NCBI GenBank assembly: GCA_016722655.1
Contig: JADKIR010000004.1
Span: 992,001-1,056,000, forward strand
Source of the DNA: Cytophagaceae bacterium
Lineage (GTDB): Bacteria > Bacteroidota > Bacteroidia > Cytophagales > Spirosomataceae
Direction of reading: 5' to 3'
DNA length: 64,000 nt
Position numbers and translations under genes: made by a program. A model generated the notes under the pieces. That model was not told the origin of the DNA and did not search any database. It saw only the letters and a program-made list of their open reading frames with translations. How positions within the stretch are numbered: position 1 is the first letter of the stretch; the number at the start of each line of letters is the position of its first letter. Below are positions 14,540 to 22,934 of this stretch, one piece after another.

Positions 14540-15595
14540 TTATTGATATTTGTAAAATAGCTCCTCAAGACCGATGCTTTTTAATTGATTTTTTACAAAT
14601 TCTTTATCTGCATTGTTTACATTTTCATTTAATATATTTTTATATAATTCAGAATGATGAATTTTTGGGACTCCAAGACATCTCTTAGTAAGAAATTGAC
14701 AAAATCTTGCAATTTTTGTTTGGTCTATAGTTTTTGAAGTTGCTCCTAATTCTTTCAAAATAATTTTTAATGCATAGATTTGACGTTCAATTTTGAATTC
14801 TGAACCTGAATATTCGTCGTCCACCGAATTATAATTCGAAATAATATCTAGATATTTTTTAAATTCGACTGTTTTTAAAATTCTATATCCATATTTTTCA
14901 ATGAATGACTTTTGCCTCTCAACTTCCTTGTTATCAATTGGTAAATTTATTGCAAAAAGCAATTCCTCGATTGTTGAATCTTCATTAAGTTCAATCAAAT
15001 TACTATTAATATAAGGTTTATTTGAAATATCATTTGTTTTTATCTCTAAATCATTTAATGCACTATTTAGAATTATAGAATATTTTGGAATATCTGACAT
15101 AATTTCTATAAAAGGAGTATTTGCCACTTTAAGAAAACTATCACCACCTATTTTCTCATATTCTTTAAATTCTGCCAACAATAAATCTGAGTGATTTTTT
15201 TCATTACCTTTTGATACTTTTTTAAGTTGTGCTCTTTTAATTAAAAAAGAATCAATTTTAATATTTATTTCCTCAGACAAGTATGTATATATGTCACCAA
15301 AATACATTTTACAGAATTCAAAAATTGTTTTTCCAAACAAAATTTCCATCAAGATTTTATAGGCGGTTCGATTATTATTAAAAATATCAGTTTGATCTTT
15401 AGCAATTGTTCTTAATCCGTCTTTTATTGTATTTTTATCAGAGATTTCATTATTAAGCAATTTATTTCTAAAGTTTTTATACTCCTGATAATCAAGAAAA
15501 TATTGATCAACTAAAGCTTTTTCTTCAACAGGAAGAGATTCAGTATCCTGATCAGTTAATAACATTATTATTTTAGAATCAAGGAGATGTTTCAT
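14540..15595 (-). CDS. Hypothetical protein (351 aa) next to hsdR
   Basis: A 351-residue, mostly alpha-helical, lysine-rich protein with no signal peptide or membrane segment. It starts MKHLLDSKIIMLLTDQDTES. The C-terminal region KIARFCQFLTKRCLGVPKIH then SELYKNIL is the most distinctive stretch. I do not recognise a family. It lies 42 bp after hsdR on the same strand and before the excisionase-like gene, so it could be the last cargo gene or the first core gene of the element. Codon use looks as AT-rich as the ATPase genes further upstream and more AT-rich than hsdR. Confidence 0.75.
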   Translation of the reverse strand: MKHLLDSKIIMLLTDQDTESLPVEEKALVDQYFLDYQEYKNFRNKLLNNEISDKNTIKDGLRTIAKDQTDIFNNNRTAYKILMEILFGKTIFEFCKMYFGDIYTYLSEEINIKIDSFLIKRAQLKKVSKGNEKNHSDLLLAEFKEYEKIGGDSFLKVANTPFIEIMSDIPKYSIILNSALNDLEIKTNDISNKPYINSNLIELNEDSTIEELLFAINLPIDNKEVERQKSFIEKYGYRILKTVEFKKYLDIISNYNSVDDEYSGSEFKIERQIYALKIILKELGATSKTIDQTKIARFCQFLTKRCLGVPKIHHSELYKNILNENVNNADKEFVKNQLKSIGLEELFYKYQ

Positions 15596-15637
15596 TTTGA
15601 TAAAATTAAATAGTTAATGTAGTCAATTCTTATTTCC

Positions 15638-18600
15638 TCACCCCACCCCTGCATTCGCATTAATGGTATCAATTATCCTCACCAGCTGAATAACCTCAGT
15701 TTCCTTTTTAAAGACACCAGTAAGACCTTCAAAGTGGTCGTTGGTAAATGGGGACTCAAATAACATTAGCTTGTCTATTGTGCCGTTTTTACTTAGATAT
15801 GTGATGATATTTTTGATAAAAGTGATTTGATCGGCAGAGAGTGTGCCTACATTGATAAAGTCGGCAAAAGCATCTTGTGCGGCTTTAATATCTAAACCAA
15901 CAATGCTACGTATGAAAACTCCTAAAGGTTGGTCACCATACTCTTTTTCAAACTGTTGTTTGTTTTGTGCGGCTTCATTTGTAAAAAGAATGTCTTCCAG
16001 AGCTTTCAGATCTGCTTCGGTAATAGGGATGTTTTTATTGAGTTTATCAATACTGAAATGGTGACGGTTTTTGCGGATATAGCTTTCCACACGGTCTTTG
16101 TAGGATTGTAAATTACCGTAAGTACTCATTGGTTCTTTCACCACTATGCCATCCAAATTGAGGTCGTCTTCAAAATGGGTATAAACAGGTGTTTGATTTT
16201 GCTTATCCAAAAACCTTATCAAGCCACGTAATGAAAGTCTAACATTTTCTATGCTTTTGGTATTAGCATTCTCCCAAAAAACATCCTTCTGAATATCTTT
16301 TAATAGAGGAAGGTTTTCTACTATTTCAGGTATGGTGGTTTTCCTCTGCAAAACCTGAGCCGTGCCAATGATATTGATAATCATGTTCCGAGCAGATTGG
16401 CTGTTCCTCAATCTTGCGATTTGAAGGTTTAATACCAAAATATCGAATCGTCTAGCAAGTTCCTCATCGCCAGAAGCACCAGATTCCAAGTGTGACAAAT
16501 GACTTTTAATATCATTGATGTATGTCGAGTTTAAATTTTGCCAAACTTCTGATTTGCTAAATCTTTCGACGAATCTGAGTTCTTTTCTGACCACAAAACG
16601 CTTACGTTCCAAATTTGAAACAGTTTGGTTTAGCTGATTTAGATAGTTTTCTCGTGTTTCTGCGTCATCTGGTGAGATTTCATGAAGGTTGCCAACGAGC
16701 ATGGCAATGTCAAGCTTGGCTTCGAATATTTGTTGTTGAAGAGGTTTTGCAATACTTTGGATTAAGCCATCAGGATTTTCATCAAAAAACTCAAAGTTTT
16801 GACAATAGTCCAGTATCAGGAATTCTTTTTTATGGTCTCCTGGCCCAAACAAATCGGGACAAAGTCTGGTACCACGGCCTATCATTTGCCAAAACTTAGT
16901 AGGGCTTTTTACTGGCTTAAAAAACACCAGATTGACCACTCTTGGGGCATCCACGCCAGTATCCATCATATCAACCGATACTGCTATTTGTGGATCTACT
17001 TCTTTTATCTCATCTACAAACTTTTCCAGTAAAGCTTGTGCTTTGCTTTCATAATTGTCAATAACTCTCAAAAACTTGCCACCGTATTCGGGATAGTTTT
17101 TGTTAAACCTGTCTTCTATAAAAAGTGCATGTTGGTGATTTTTGGCAAATATGATGGTCTTGCCTAATTTGTCGCCACCCGAAACCTTAATTCCCACTTC
17201 CATCAGGTGAGCCAATACTTTATCGACGGTACCAGTGTTAAACAGCCATTTATTTAGTGCGGAGCTGCCTATTTCGTCTGGGGCTTCTTCCTTAGTTGGG
17301 TCTCCAAATTTTTCTTCGTATTCTAGCTTTTCGGCTTCACTTAGTTCATGGTATTTGATTCCCTCTCTTTGAAACTTGAGTGGCACACTAAGTGACTTCA
17401 TGGGTACCAAAAAGCCTTCTTCCACTGCCCTTGTTAGCTCATAAGCAAAAGTGGGGTTGTTGTCCTCGATATGGAAAAGGTCATACGTGTTTTTTTCGAT
17501 ATCGGTTTTAGGTGTAGCCGTAAGTCCGATAAGCATGGAATCAAAATATTCAAATATGGCTCTGTAGCTTTGATAGACGGAGCGGTGGGCTTCGTCTATT
17601 ATTATCAAGTCAAAATTTCCTACCCCGTAAAACCTCCCATCGCCACTTTTGATTGCGTCTATGCGGTTCATGATGGTGGGATAGGTAGAAAACACGATTC
17701 TGGCTTCGCCGTCGTCATTTTCTTGGGTAAGGTCTATGGTGGTAAGGTCAGGCAAGTATTCCTTAAACGCATTTTTTGCTTGCGTCACCAGTGCATTTCT
17801 ATCTGCCAGAAAAAGTATCCGCTTTGCCCAATTACATTTAGTGAGCATATCTACCAATGCAGCCGATGTTCGGGTTTTGCCGCTTCCTGTGGCCATTACC
17901 AGTAGGCTATGCCTCCTTGCTTCCCTAAGTTTTCCGTCTTTTCCAGTAATTGCTATGTTTTCAGCCACTCTTTTGATGGCTTCAAGTTGATAGGCTCTAC
18001 CTGCAATTTTAGTATTGGGCTGAAAAAGCCTCGGGTCTTTTCGGTCACGGCGACGGTCAACGCTGCGTTGGAGTTCATCTTGTGTATAAAAACCCTGTAC
18101 TGGACGATTTATGCCAAAGGAATCATCCCAGATATTGGTTTCGAAACCGTTAGAATAAAATATAATTGGACGTTGACCATGCATTTTTTCGAGACAATCT
18201 GCATATAATTCCGCTTGGTATCTTCCCTTCTTTTCATCCACCATGGTGTGTTTGGCCTCTATTACTGCCAATGGCTTGCCGTTTTTACCCCAAATTACAT
18301 AGTCGGCATATCCTTTGCCTGATGGATTGGTGCTGATCGGCATGCCTTTTACTTCATATTCCAGCTCAAAGCCTTTACGAAGATTTTCCCACCCCGCATC
18401 TTTTAATAAAACATCTATATACAGCTTACGAGTGGTTGCCTCAGGCAATAAAACGGGAACAACTTCCTCCAACACGTAGGTTTGTTCTCGTAATTCTCGA
18501 CGTTCGGTAGTTTCCTTTTGAATTTTTATGAATTGTTCTTTGAGTTCTTTTGCAGATTCCTGCTCTATTTCTCTTTCGGCTCTTTCTTTTCTAAGTTGTT

Positions 18601-19084
18601 CGTTTTGGGCCTCCAGCCTTGCTACCAACTCCTGCATTTGAGCTTTGCTTCGTTTTAGCTCTTCGCCATCAGGAATCAGGCTTTCGTTAAATGGCTGGGA
18701 TTTTAGCTGAGGGTTTCCGTAGTAAAAACCGAGAAATGCCAGAAATCTAAACAGATTTTTCAGAGAGGCCATGGCCTCTACCTGGCTAATACTTTTGCCA
18801 TGGGCACCGTTGTTGCCGATGTCTTTCACTAATTTGATTTCCTGAAAAAGCCGATAGTCAACTATGGACTTGAAATCATGCTGGAAAAGTAATGAGGCAA
18901 GGTTTCTGTCATAAGGGAAACGCAGCCTGTTGTCGTTTTCATACATCCAAAAAACAGCCTTTTCCAAGGCACTGCGAGAAAAGACTGCACAGGATTTTGG
19001 GGAAATTTGAGCGAGCGATTCAGCCTCCATGGCCTCACGGGCTATTTCGGGGAATTGGGATGCCAGAAAACTAAAGTTGCTCAT
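15638..19084 (-). CDS. hsdR: Type I restriction enzyme, R (motor/nuclease) subunit
   Basis: A 1148-residue protein. Residues 1-145 form a DUF4145-like helical domain (SRSALEKAVFWMYEND; VKDIGNNGAHGK). A coiled coil (about 150-215) follows, then the PD-(D/E)xK nuclease (GYADYVIWGKNGKPLAVIEAKH, about 258-279). The superfamily 2 motor has Walker A MATGSGKT (about 395), DEAH, GLTATP and QMIGRGTRLCPDLFG, and a C-terminal HsdM/S-docking region ends the protein. It translocates and cuts unmethylated DNA together with HsdM and HsdS. Between it and hsdS lie the HicB-like and HicA-like genes, an unusual interruption of the operon. The 125-bp gap upstream may hold a separate promoter. Confidence 0.95.
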   Translation of the reverse strand: MSNFSFLASQFPEIAREAMEAESLAQISPKSCAVFSRSALEKAVFWMYENDNRLRFPYDRNLASLLFQHDFKSIVDYRLFQEIKLVKDIGNNGAHGKSISQVEAMASLKNLFRFLAFLGFYYGNPQLKSQPFNESLIPDGEELKRSKAQMQELVARLEAQNEQLRKERAEREIEQESAKELKEQFIKIQKETTERRELREQTYVLEEVVPVLLPEATTRKLYIDVLLKDAGWENLRKGFELEYEVKGMPISTNPSGKGYADYVIWGKNGKPLAVIEAKHTMVDEKKGRYQAELYADCLEKMHGQRPIIFYSNGFETNIWDDSFGINRPVQGFYTQDELQRSVDRRRDRKDPRLFQPNTKIAGRAYQLEAIKRVAENIAITGKDGKLREARRHSLLVMATGSGKTRTSAALVDMLTKCNWAKRILFLADRNALVTQAKNAFKEYLPDLTTIDLTQENDDGEARIVFSTYPTIMNRIDAIKSGDGRFYGVGNFDLIIIDEAHRSVYQSYRAIFEYFDSMLIGLTATPKTDIEKNTYDLFHIEDNNPTFAYELTRAVEEGFLVPMKSLSVPLKFQREGIKYHELSEAEKLEYEEKFGDPTKEEAPDEIGSSALNKWLFNTGTVDKVLAHLMEVGIKVSGGDKLGKTIIFAKNHQHALFIEDRFNKNYPEYGGKFLRVIDNYESKAQALLEKFVDEIKEVDPQIAVSVDMMDTGVDAPRVVNLVFFKPVKSPTKFWQMIGRGTRLCPDLFGPGDHKKEFLILDYCQNFEFFDENPDGLIQSIAKPLQQQIFEAKLDIAMLVGNLHEISPDDAETRENYLNQLNQTVSNLERKRFVVRKELRFVERFSKSEVWQNLNSTYINDIKSHLSHLESGASGDEELARRFDILVLNLQIARLRNSQSARNMIINIIGTAQVLQRKTTIPEIVENLPLLKDIQKDVFWENANTKSIENVRLSLRGLIRFLDKQNQTPVYTHFEDDLNLDGIVVKEPMSTYGNLQSYKDRVESYIRKNRHHFSIDKLNKNIPITEADLKALEDILFTNEAAQNKQQFEKEYGDQPLGVFIRSIVGLDIKAAQDAFADFINVGTLSADQITFIKNIITYLSKNGTIDKLMLFESPFTNDHFEGLTGVFKKETEVIQLVRIIDTINANAGVG

Positions 19085-19209
19085 AAAATTTAGCCAGCGA
19101 TTTGGTGAAAAATTATGTTCACAAACTAAAATAAGAGTTTTTATATTTTAGGTGGTAGAAAGTAACATAAGATAGGATGATTATCAAAATTGTTTCATTT
19201 TGAAAATGA

Positions 19210-19503
19210 TTATTTTATACTACCATTATCCTTTAGCATTTCTACATACATCTGATGAGACATAGGGCAGTCAAAAAAGTCTTCGGCTTTATTGGAGTCA
19301 CTAAATTTTAACTCCTTTTTGATAAGTCCCATAAGATGTGAGTTATATTCTTTTTTACCATGTGAGAAATAGGTTCTTATGGCTTGTTTTTTACCATCAA
19401 TAAATAAAACATAGTATTGATGATGGTCTTTCTCAGGAATAATACTAAATCCTTTCTTTTTTAATACCCGTTGTATATCTTTAGTTTTTCTTGCTTTCAT
19501 CAA
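19210..19503 (-). CDS. HicA-like putative toxin
   Basis: A 97-residue basic protein. KTKDIQRVLKKKGFSI, then DHHQYYVLFIDGKKQAI, then YFSHGKKEY match the HicA pattern (helix; strand with the catalytic-type HHxY histidine; strands; 'SHG' turn; C-terminal helix), which is a dsRBD-like mRNA interferase fold. The C-terminus adds SNKAEDFFDCPMSHQMYVEML. It overlaps the 3' end of the upstream gene by 23 nt, typical of co-translated toxin-antitoxin pairs, and that gene ends with a HicB-like fold. Toxicity is inferred. The alternative is a non-toxic RNA-binding accessory protein of the restriction operon. Confidence 0.65.
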   Translation of the reverse strand: MMKARKTKDIQRVLKKKGFSIIPEKDHHQYYVLFIDGKKQAIRTYFSHGKKEYNSHLMGLIKKELKFSDSNKAEDFFDCPMSHQMYVEMLKDNGSIK

Positions 19504-20509
19504 AAATTGCGTTTACGATGCTCTTGATCTTATTTTTCAATAAAATGGCTTCTTCAGACAGATATTGATCTTCCTCGAAAACATAATTAATATAGGTAGA
19601 ATGAAACGAAAAATTAAAGGCTTCTTCTGCCTCCTCTCTTGATTCTCCCCAAACAGTAATATCGAGAAAGTCATTATGTATTATATACTGATTTTCTTCA
19701 AAATTTACATCACAGTCTAGCTTAACATTAAGACTATAAATTTTTTTATCAAACTTTATTAAATCTGGCTTATAGGGGTATGTCTCGTGTTCAAGTTCTT
19801 CAAAATACAATAACTTGGAAATATCACTTTTTTTCAAATTTGAAATATCTTCCCCCTTTTTAGCTTTAACAAATACCTGATAGGTGCCGTAATCTTTTTC
19901 GACAACTGTTTTTTCGATTTTTGGAGTATAATATCTTACTTTTTCTTTTTGTGGCTGATGAAAGGTTTTAATCGTATTACCCACATTATTCTTAAAATTC
20001 ACTTTAAAATCTTTGGAGTTCCCCAAACTTGAGAATAGTGGTTGATAAATTTTAAGACGTTCTTTTTCAGTATATCGTTTCGTTATTTTTTTGATGTAAT
20101 TGGGGTTTTCAAAATCTGCCAGAATAATTTCATCTTTAAATTCTGCAAAAGAGGTATTCTTCCAAGAGTCTATATGATTATCAAACAATGAGGCCTGCAC
20201 ATCCAACAAATTAGGAGCCAATGCGGCCTCAAAACTACTAAACTTAAGATCAACTATTAATAGGTCTAAGTCTTTGATTAATGGCTTAAGAACATGAGGA
20301 TTAGACTGGTATGCTTTCTTGAATTCAGGTTCTTTCATGAATTCTATTTGAAGAAAGTTGATAAACGACTCATTGATTTTTGTGAGGACTTTTACAACTG
20401 ACTCCAACTTGGCAGCATGACCAATGGTATCTTCAGGGTCGATTTGAAATCGAATGGCTATGTCACGAAGTTGGTCTAACATGTTTTTTGAAGTTCGGGA
20501 ATTGTTCAA
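19481..20509 (-). CDS. Protein with C-terminal HicB-like domain (putative antitoxin, extended)
   Basis: A 342-residue protein. Residues about 250-340 (IYSLNVKLDCDVNFEENQYI, FLDITVWGESREEAEEAF, LSEEAILLKNKIKSIV) read like the partial RNase-H fold of HicB antitoxins, where 'GESREEAEEAF' corresponds to the usual 'G.T.EEAL.N'. The first 240 residues have no known domain; they are helical, then charged. HicB antitoxins are usually 60-150 residues, so this is an unusual extension. It overlaps the HicA-like gene by 23 nt and sits in the hsdS-hsdR interval. The N-terminal part might tie the pair to the restriction enzyme or be a sensor. That is speculation. Confidence 0.6.
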   Translation of the reverse strand: MNNSRTSKNMLDQLRDIAIRFQIDPEDTIGHAAKLESVVKVLTKINESFINFLQIEFMKEPEFKKAYQSNPHVLKPLIKDLDLLIVDLKFSSFEAALAPNLLDVQASLFDNHIDSWKNTSFAEFKDEIILADFENPNYIKKITKRYTEKERLKIYQPLFSSLGNSKDFKVNFKNNVGNTIKTFHQPQKEKVRYYTPKIEKTVVEKDYGTYQVFVKAKKGEDISNLKKSDISKLLYFEELEHETYPYKPDLIKFDKKIYSLNVKLDCDVNFEENQYIIHNDFLDITVWGESREEAEEAFNFSFHSTYINYVFEEDQYLSEEAILLKNKIKSIVNAIFDESKKN

Positions 20510-20602
20510 ATAGGCTGATTATAATGCAAATATGGTATAATTATCTAAAAATTGCTAAAATTTCATGCCAATATTGATTTCCTTTTTCTGATTCATTTTC
20601 TC

Positions 20603-21724
20603 TCATAACTCTCCTTTAAATGCCTTTTGCAAAAGGCTTTGAAACAATTCCTCAGCTTTTTGAAGACTTTTCTCAGCTTGGCAGATTTGGCTTTCTATCA
20701 TTATACTATTTTCAGAATACAAATTTTGTAAATCTATTGGAGGTAAAATTATCTCAAACTTTTTAATGTCTTTAATGTTTACATGTCCAACAGTTGAACC
20801 TGCATTTACTTTTTGAGCTTGTTTATAAACACCTTTTGACCTTATTACAGCAAGTAAAAATTGAGATTTTACAATTTCATTTTTAGGTCGAAAAAGCACT
20901 ACTCTTTGACCTAAACTCATTTTTATTTTTGGCGGTATTAATATGGCATCTCCATATGAACCTTCTCTTCCGTAGACAATATCTCCACTATTTGGGATAA
21001 ATCTTTTTGTCCGTTTTTTATAGTTTTCGTAATCCAAAAATTTCATTTTGGACCATTCTATTTTCCCATTTTTTATTTCAGTTGTTCTAATACAAGGATA
21101 TTCTGTAACCTCATTAACATAAGTCGGAGTGCTATGAGGGCAATCAATTATGTCAGAACATATTTCATATAATTGAACCGTTTCCCATTTCTTATTATTG
21201 ATAAATGTATCCCCAAACATATCCAAAAACAAGGCCTGAGCGAGTTCGTCGTATTTGTCTAAGAGGGCTTTGGTTTTTTGGCGGTGCAGGTCGGCAGCAT
21301 CGAGAATAGCTGCAATACGTTTTTGGTCCTCCAATGGTGGGAGGGGGATTTGGAAGTTAGAGTATTTTGAAATCCAATATCTTTTATGCTGTTCTGGTAT
21401 AAAATCTATTGTCTGCATGCAATAGAATAAAAATCTTAAATCTGCCACTCCTTTTTCCTCTTTAAGTATCTTCATGGCAGAGGATTTAACTTTAAAAGGG
21501 AAATCCACATATTTAAAGGCAGTTGTAAAATCATCAAAAATAATTACTGGATAATCTTTGAAAATTCCTTCTGTTTCATCAGTGTAGCCTAAAATAAATG
21601 ATTGTCCCGCCGTTAAAACTGGCGTTGCAAATTTGGAATCATAATTGGTTGATTCCACAATATACTTTGTTGGTTGTTCATAATTTAAAACATTTCCAAG
21701 TTCAACAAATTTCCAATCCTTCAT
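20603..21724 (-). CDS. hsdS: Type I restriction-modification specificity subunit
   Basis: A 373-residue HsdS with the usual two half-repeats. Target recognition domain 1 occupies about 1-130, followed by conserved helix IPLPPLEDQKRIAAILDAAD. Target recognition domain 2 (about 180-320) is followed by ILPPIDLQNLYSENSIM and a C-terminal helix ending LLQKAFKGEL. It sets the bipartite DNA target for both HsdM and HsdR. Its ATG overlaps the stop of a relic of the hsdM tail (21726-21757), which shows that it was once directly coupled to hsdM. The target sequence cannot be read from the protein. Confidence 0.95.
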   Translation of the reverse strand: MKDWKFVELGNVLNYEQPTKYIVESTNYDSKFATPVLTAGQSFILGYTDETEGIFKDYPVIIFDDFTTAFKYVDFPFKVKSSAMKILKEEKGVADLRFLFYCMQTIDFIPEQHKRYWISKYSNFQIPLPPLEDQKRIAAILDAADLHRQKTKALLDKYDELAQALFLDMFGDTFINNKKWETVQLYEICSDIIDCPHSTPTYVNEVTEYPCIRTTEIKNGKIEWSKMKFLDYENYKKRTKRFIPNSGDIVYGREGSYGDAILIPPKIKMSLGQRVVLFRPKNEIVKSQFLLAVIRSKGVYKQAQKVNAGSTVGHVNIKDIKKFEIILPPIDLQNLYSENSIMIESQICQAEKSLQKAEELFQSLLQKAFKGEL

Positions 21725-21725
21725 G

Positions 21726-21757
21726 ATAACATAGCCTTTAAAGTTTCCAAAATCTGT
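21726..21757 (-). repeat. Relic copy of the hsdM 3' end, before hsdS
   Basis: This 32-bp stretch matches 22933-22964 at 29 of 32 positions. Read on the minus strand it encodes QILETLKAML-Ser-stop, against QALETLKAMLC-stop at the true hsdM end, and its TGA overlaps the hsdS ATG. It flanks the DUF1016 nuclease gene as a direct repeat. Confidence 0.8.
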
Positions 21758-21761
21758 TTCT

Positions 21762-22934
21762 TTATTTTAGTTGATCAATTTCTTTTAATAAAAATGCCTC
21801 AATATCTTCTTTGCTTGGTAGTTGCAATAAATATTTAGATACGAAAAGTTGATTGTCCATACCCGCAGTGGCATATTCTACCAGTTTTTTGCCTTTTTCG
21901 GTACAAAGCAATATTCCCACCGCCGGGTTATCGTCTGTTCGTTTTACTTCAGCATTGTAATAAGCTACATAAGTGTTTAGCTGAGATAAATGCTCGTGTT
22001 TGAAGGCATCCACTTTTAGCTCCACTATTACGTGGCATTTGAGTATGCGGTGGTAAAACACCAAGTCTGCAAAATAGTATTCGTTGTCTATCAAGATGCG
22101 TTTTTGCCTTTGCTCAAAACAAAAACCATTGCCCAGCTCCAATATAAATGTTTGCACATGGTCTATCAAGGCTTTTTCCAAATCTGCTTCCTCAATAAGG
22201 GCATCATTCCTTAGTCCTAAAAAATCAAAAAAGTAGATGTTCTTAATGGCTTCGGTGGGTTTTTCGGGTTCTATCAGTCTTGATATTTCGTCAAAGGCCA
22301 AATCTGTATTTTTTGATAAGCCTGTTCTTTCAAACGCCAGTGTACTTATTTGTCTTTTAAGCTCTCTTATCGAAGGGGTAGTTTTGATAATAAGTATTTC
22401 ATAAAACCTCCTTTTGGTGGCATCTTCAATTTTTATAAGTTCTGTAAAATGCGTAAATGAGACCCGCTCTAATAATTTTATTTGAAATCCGGCATGGATA
22501 TTTCCCAATTCGTCATTTGTTGACTGACTGATTTTAAGTTCTTCGCTATCAGTATTTTGTAATTGTGTAGGCAGCGACTGCACAATTTGAGAATCAATAA
22601 ATGGAGATTGTGCAGGCAGCGACTGCACAATTGTAGAACCCTTGAGAAGTTCAAAAATAGAATGTTTGAGTGCTTTGTATGAAAAGTAGAATTGTCTGAA
22701 TAAATTAAGGTTTCTGGAGCTTAAGCCTTTCTGAGAAATTCTAAGAGCAAGTTTATCAATTAATGATTCGCCATAGGCTGCACGGTCTTCGCCGTTTTGC
22801 TCATATTCGGCTATGTAATAACCTATTAACCAGTTTCTTACTGTATGATTAATGTTTACTGCTTTTATGGCAGATTGCCTGAAGTGTTCGTTGGTTGAAA
22901 CAATACTTTGAACCAAATTCTCAAATATCAGCAT
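21762..22934 (-). CDS. YhcG/DUF1016 family PD-(D/E)XK nuclease
   Basis: A 390-residue protein with the two-part DUF1016 layout. The N-terminal helical domain (LIGYYIAEYEQNGEDRAAYG; LSSRNLNLFRQFYF) is DNA-binding-like. The C-terminal PD-(D/E)XK-type domain has FADLVFYHRILKCHVIVELK, where the D and ExK residues are the likely metal site, followed by QLNTYVAYYNAEVKRTDDNP. These proteins often accompany type I restriction loci. Here the gene lies between hsdM and hsdS, overlaps the hsdM end by 7 nt, and is flanked by a duplicated hsdM tail. The central linker (about 100-130) contains two copies of an IVQSLPxQ insert encoded by palindromic repeats. Confidence 0.9.
   Translation of the reverse strand: MLIFENLVQSIVSTNEHFRQSAIKAVNINHTVRNWLIGYYIAEYEQNGEDRAAYGESLIDKLALRISQKGLSSRNLNLFRQFYFSYKALKHSIFELLKGSTIVQSLPAQSPFIDSQIVQSLPTQLQNTDSEELKISQSTNDELGNIHAGFQIKLLERVSFTHFTELIKIEDATKRRFYEILIIKTTPSIRELKRQISTLAFERTGLSKNTDLAFDEISRLIEPEKPTEAIKNIYFFDFLGLRNDALIEEADLEKALIDHVQTFILELGNGFCFEQRQKRILIDNEYYFADLVFYHRILKCHVIVELKVDAFKHEHLSQLNTYVAYYNAEVKRTDDNPAVGILLCTEKGKKLVEYATAGMDNQLFVSKYLLQLPSKEDIEAFLLKEIDQLK
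22562..22632. repeat. Two palindromic 26-bp repeats inside the nuclease gene
   Basis: Copies at 22562-22587 and 22607-22632 differ at one position and start 45 bp apart. Each is an imperfect palindrome (ATTGTGCA ... TGCACAAT around GGCAGCGAC). In frame they encode the repeated IVQSLPxQ insert. They look like a small mobile hairpin repeat tolerated in the linker between the two nuclease domains. Confidence 0.7.
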
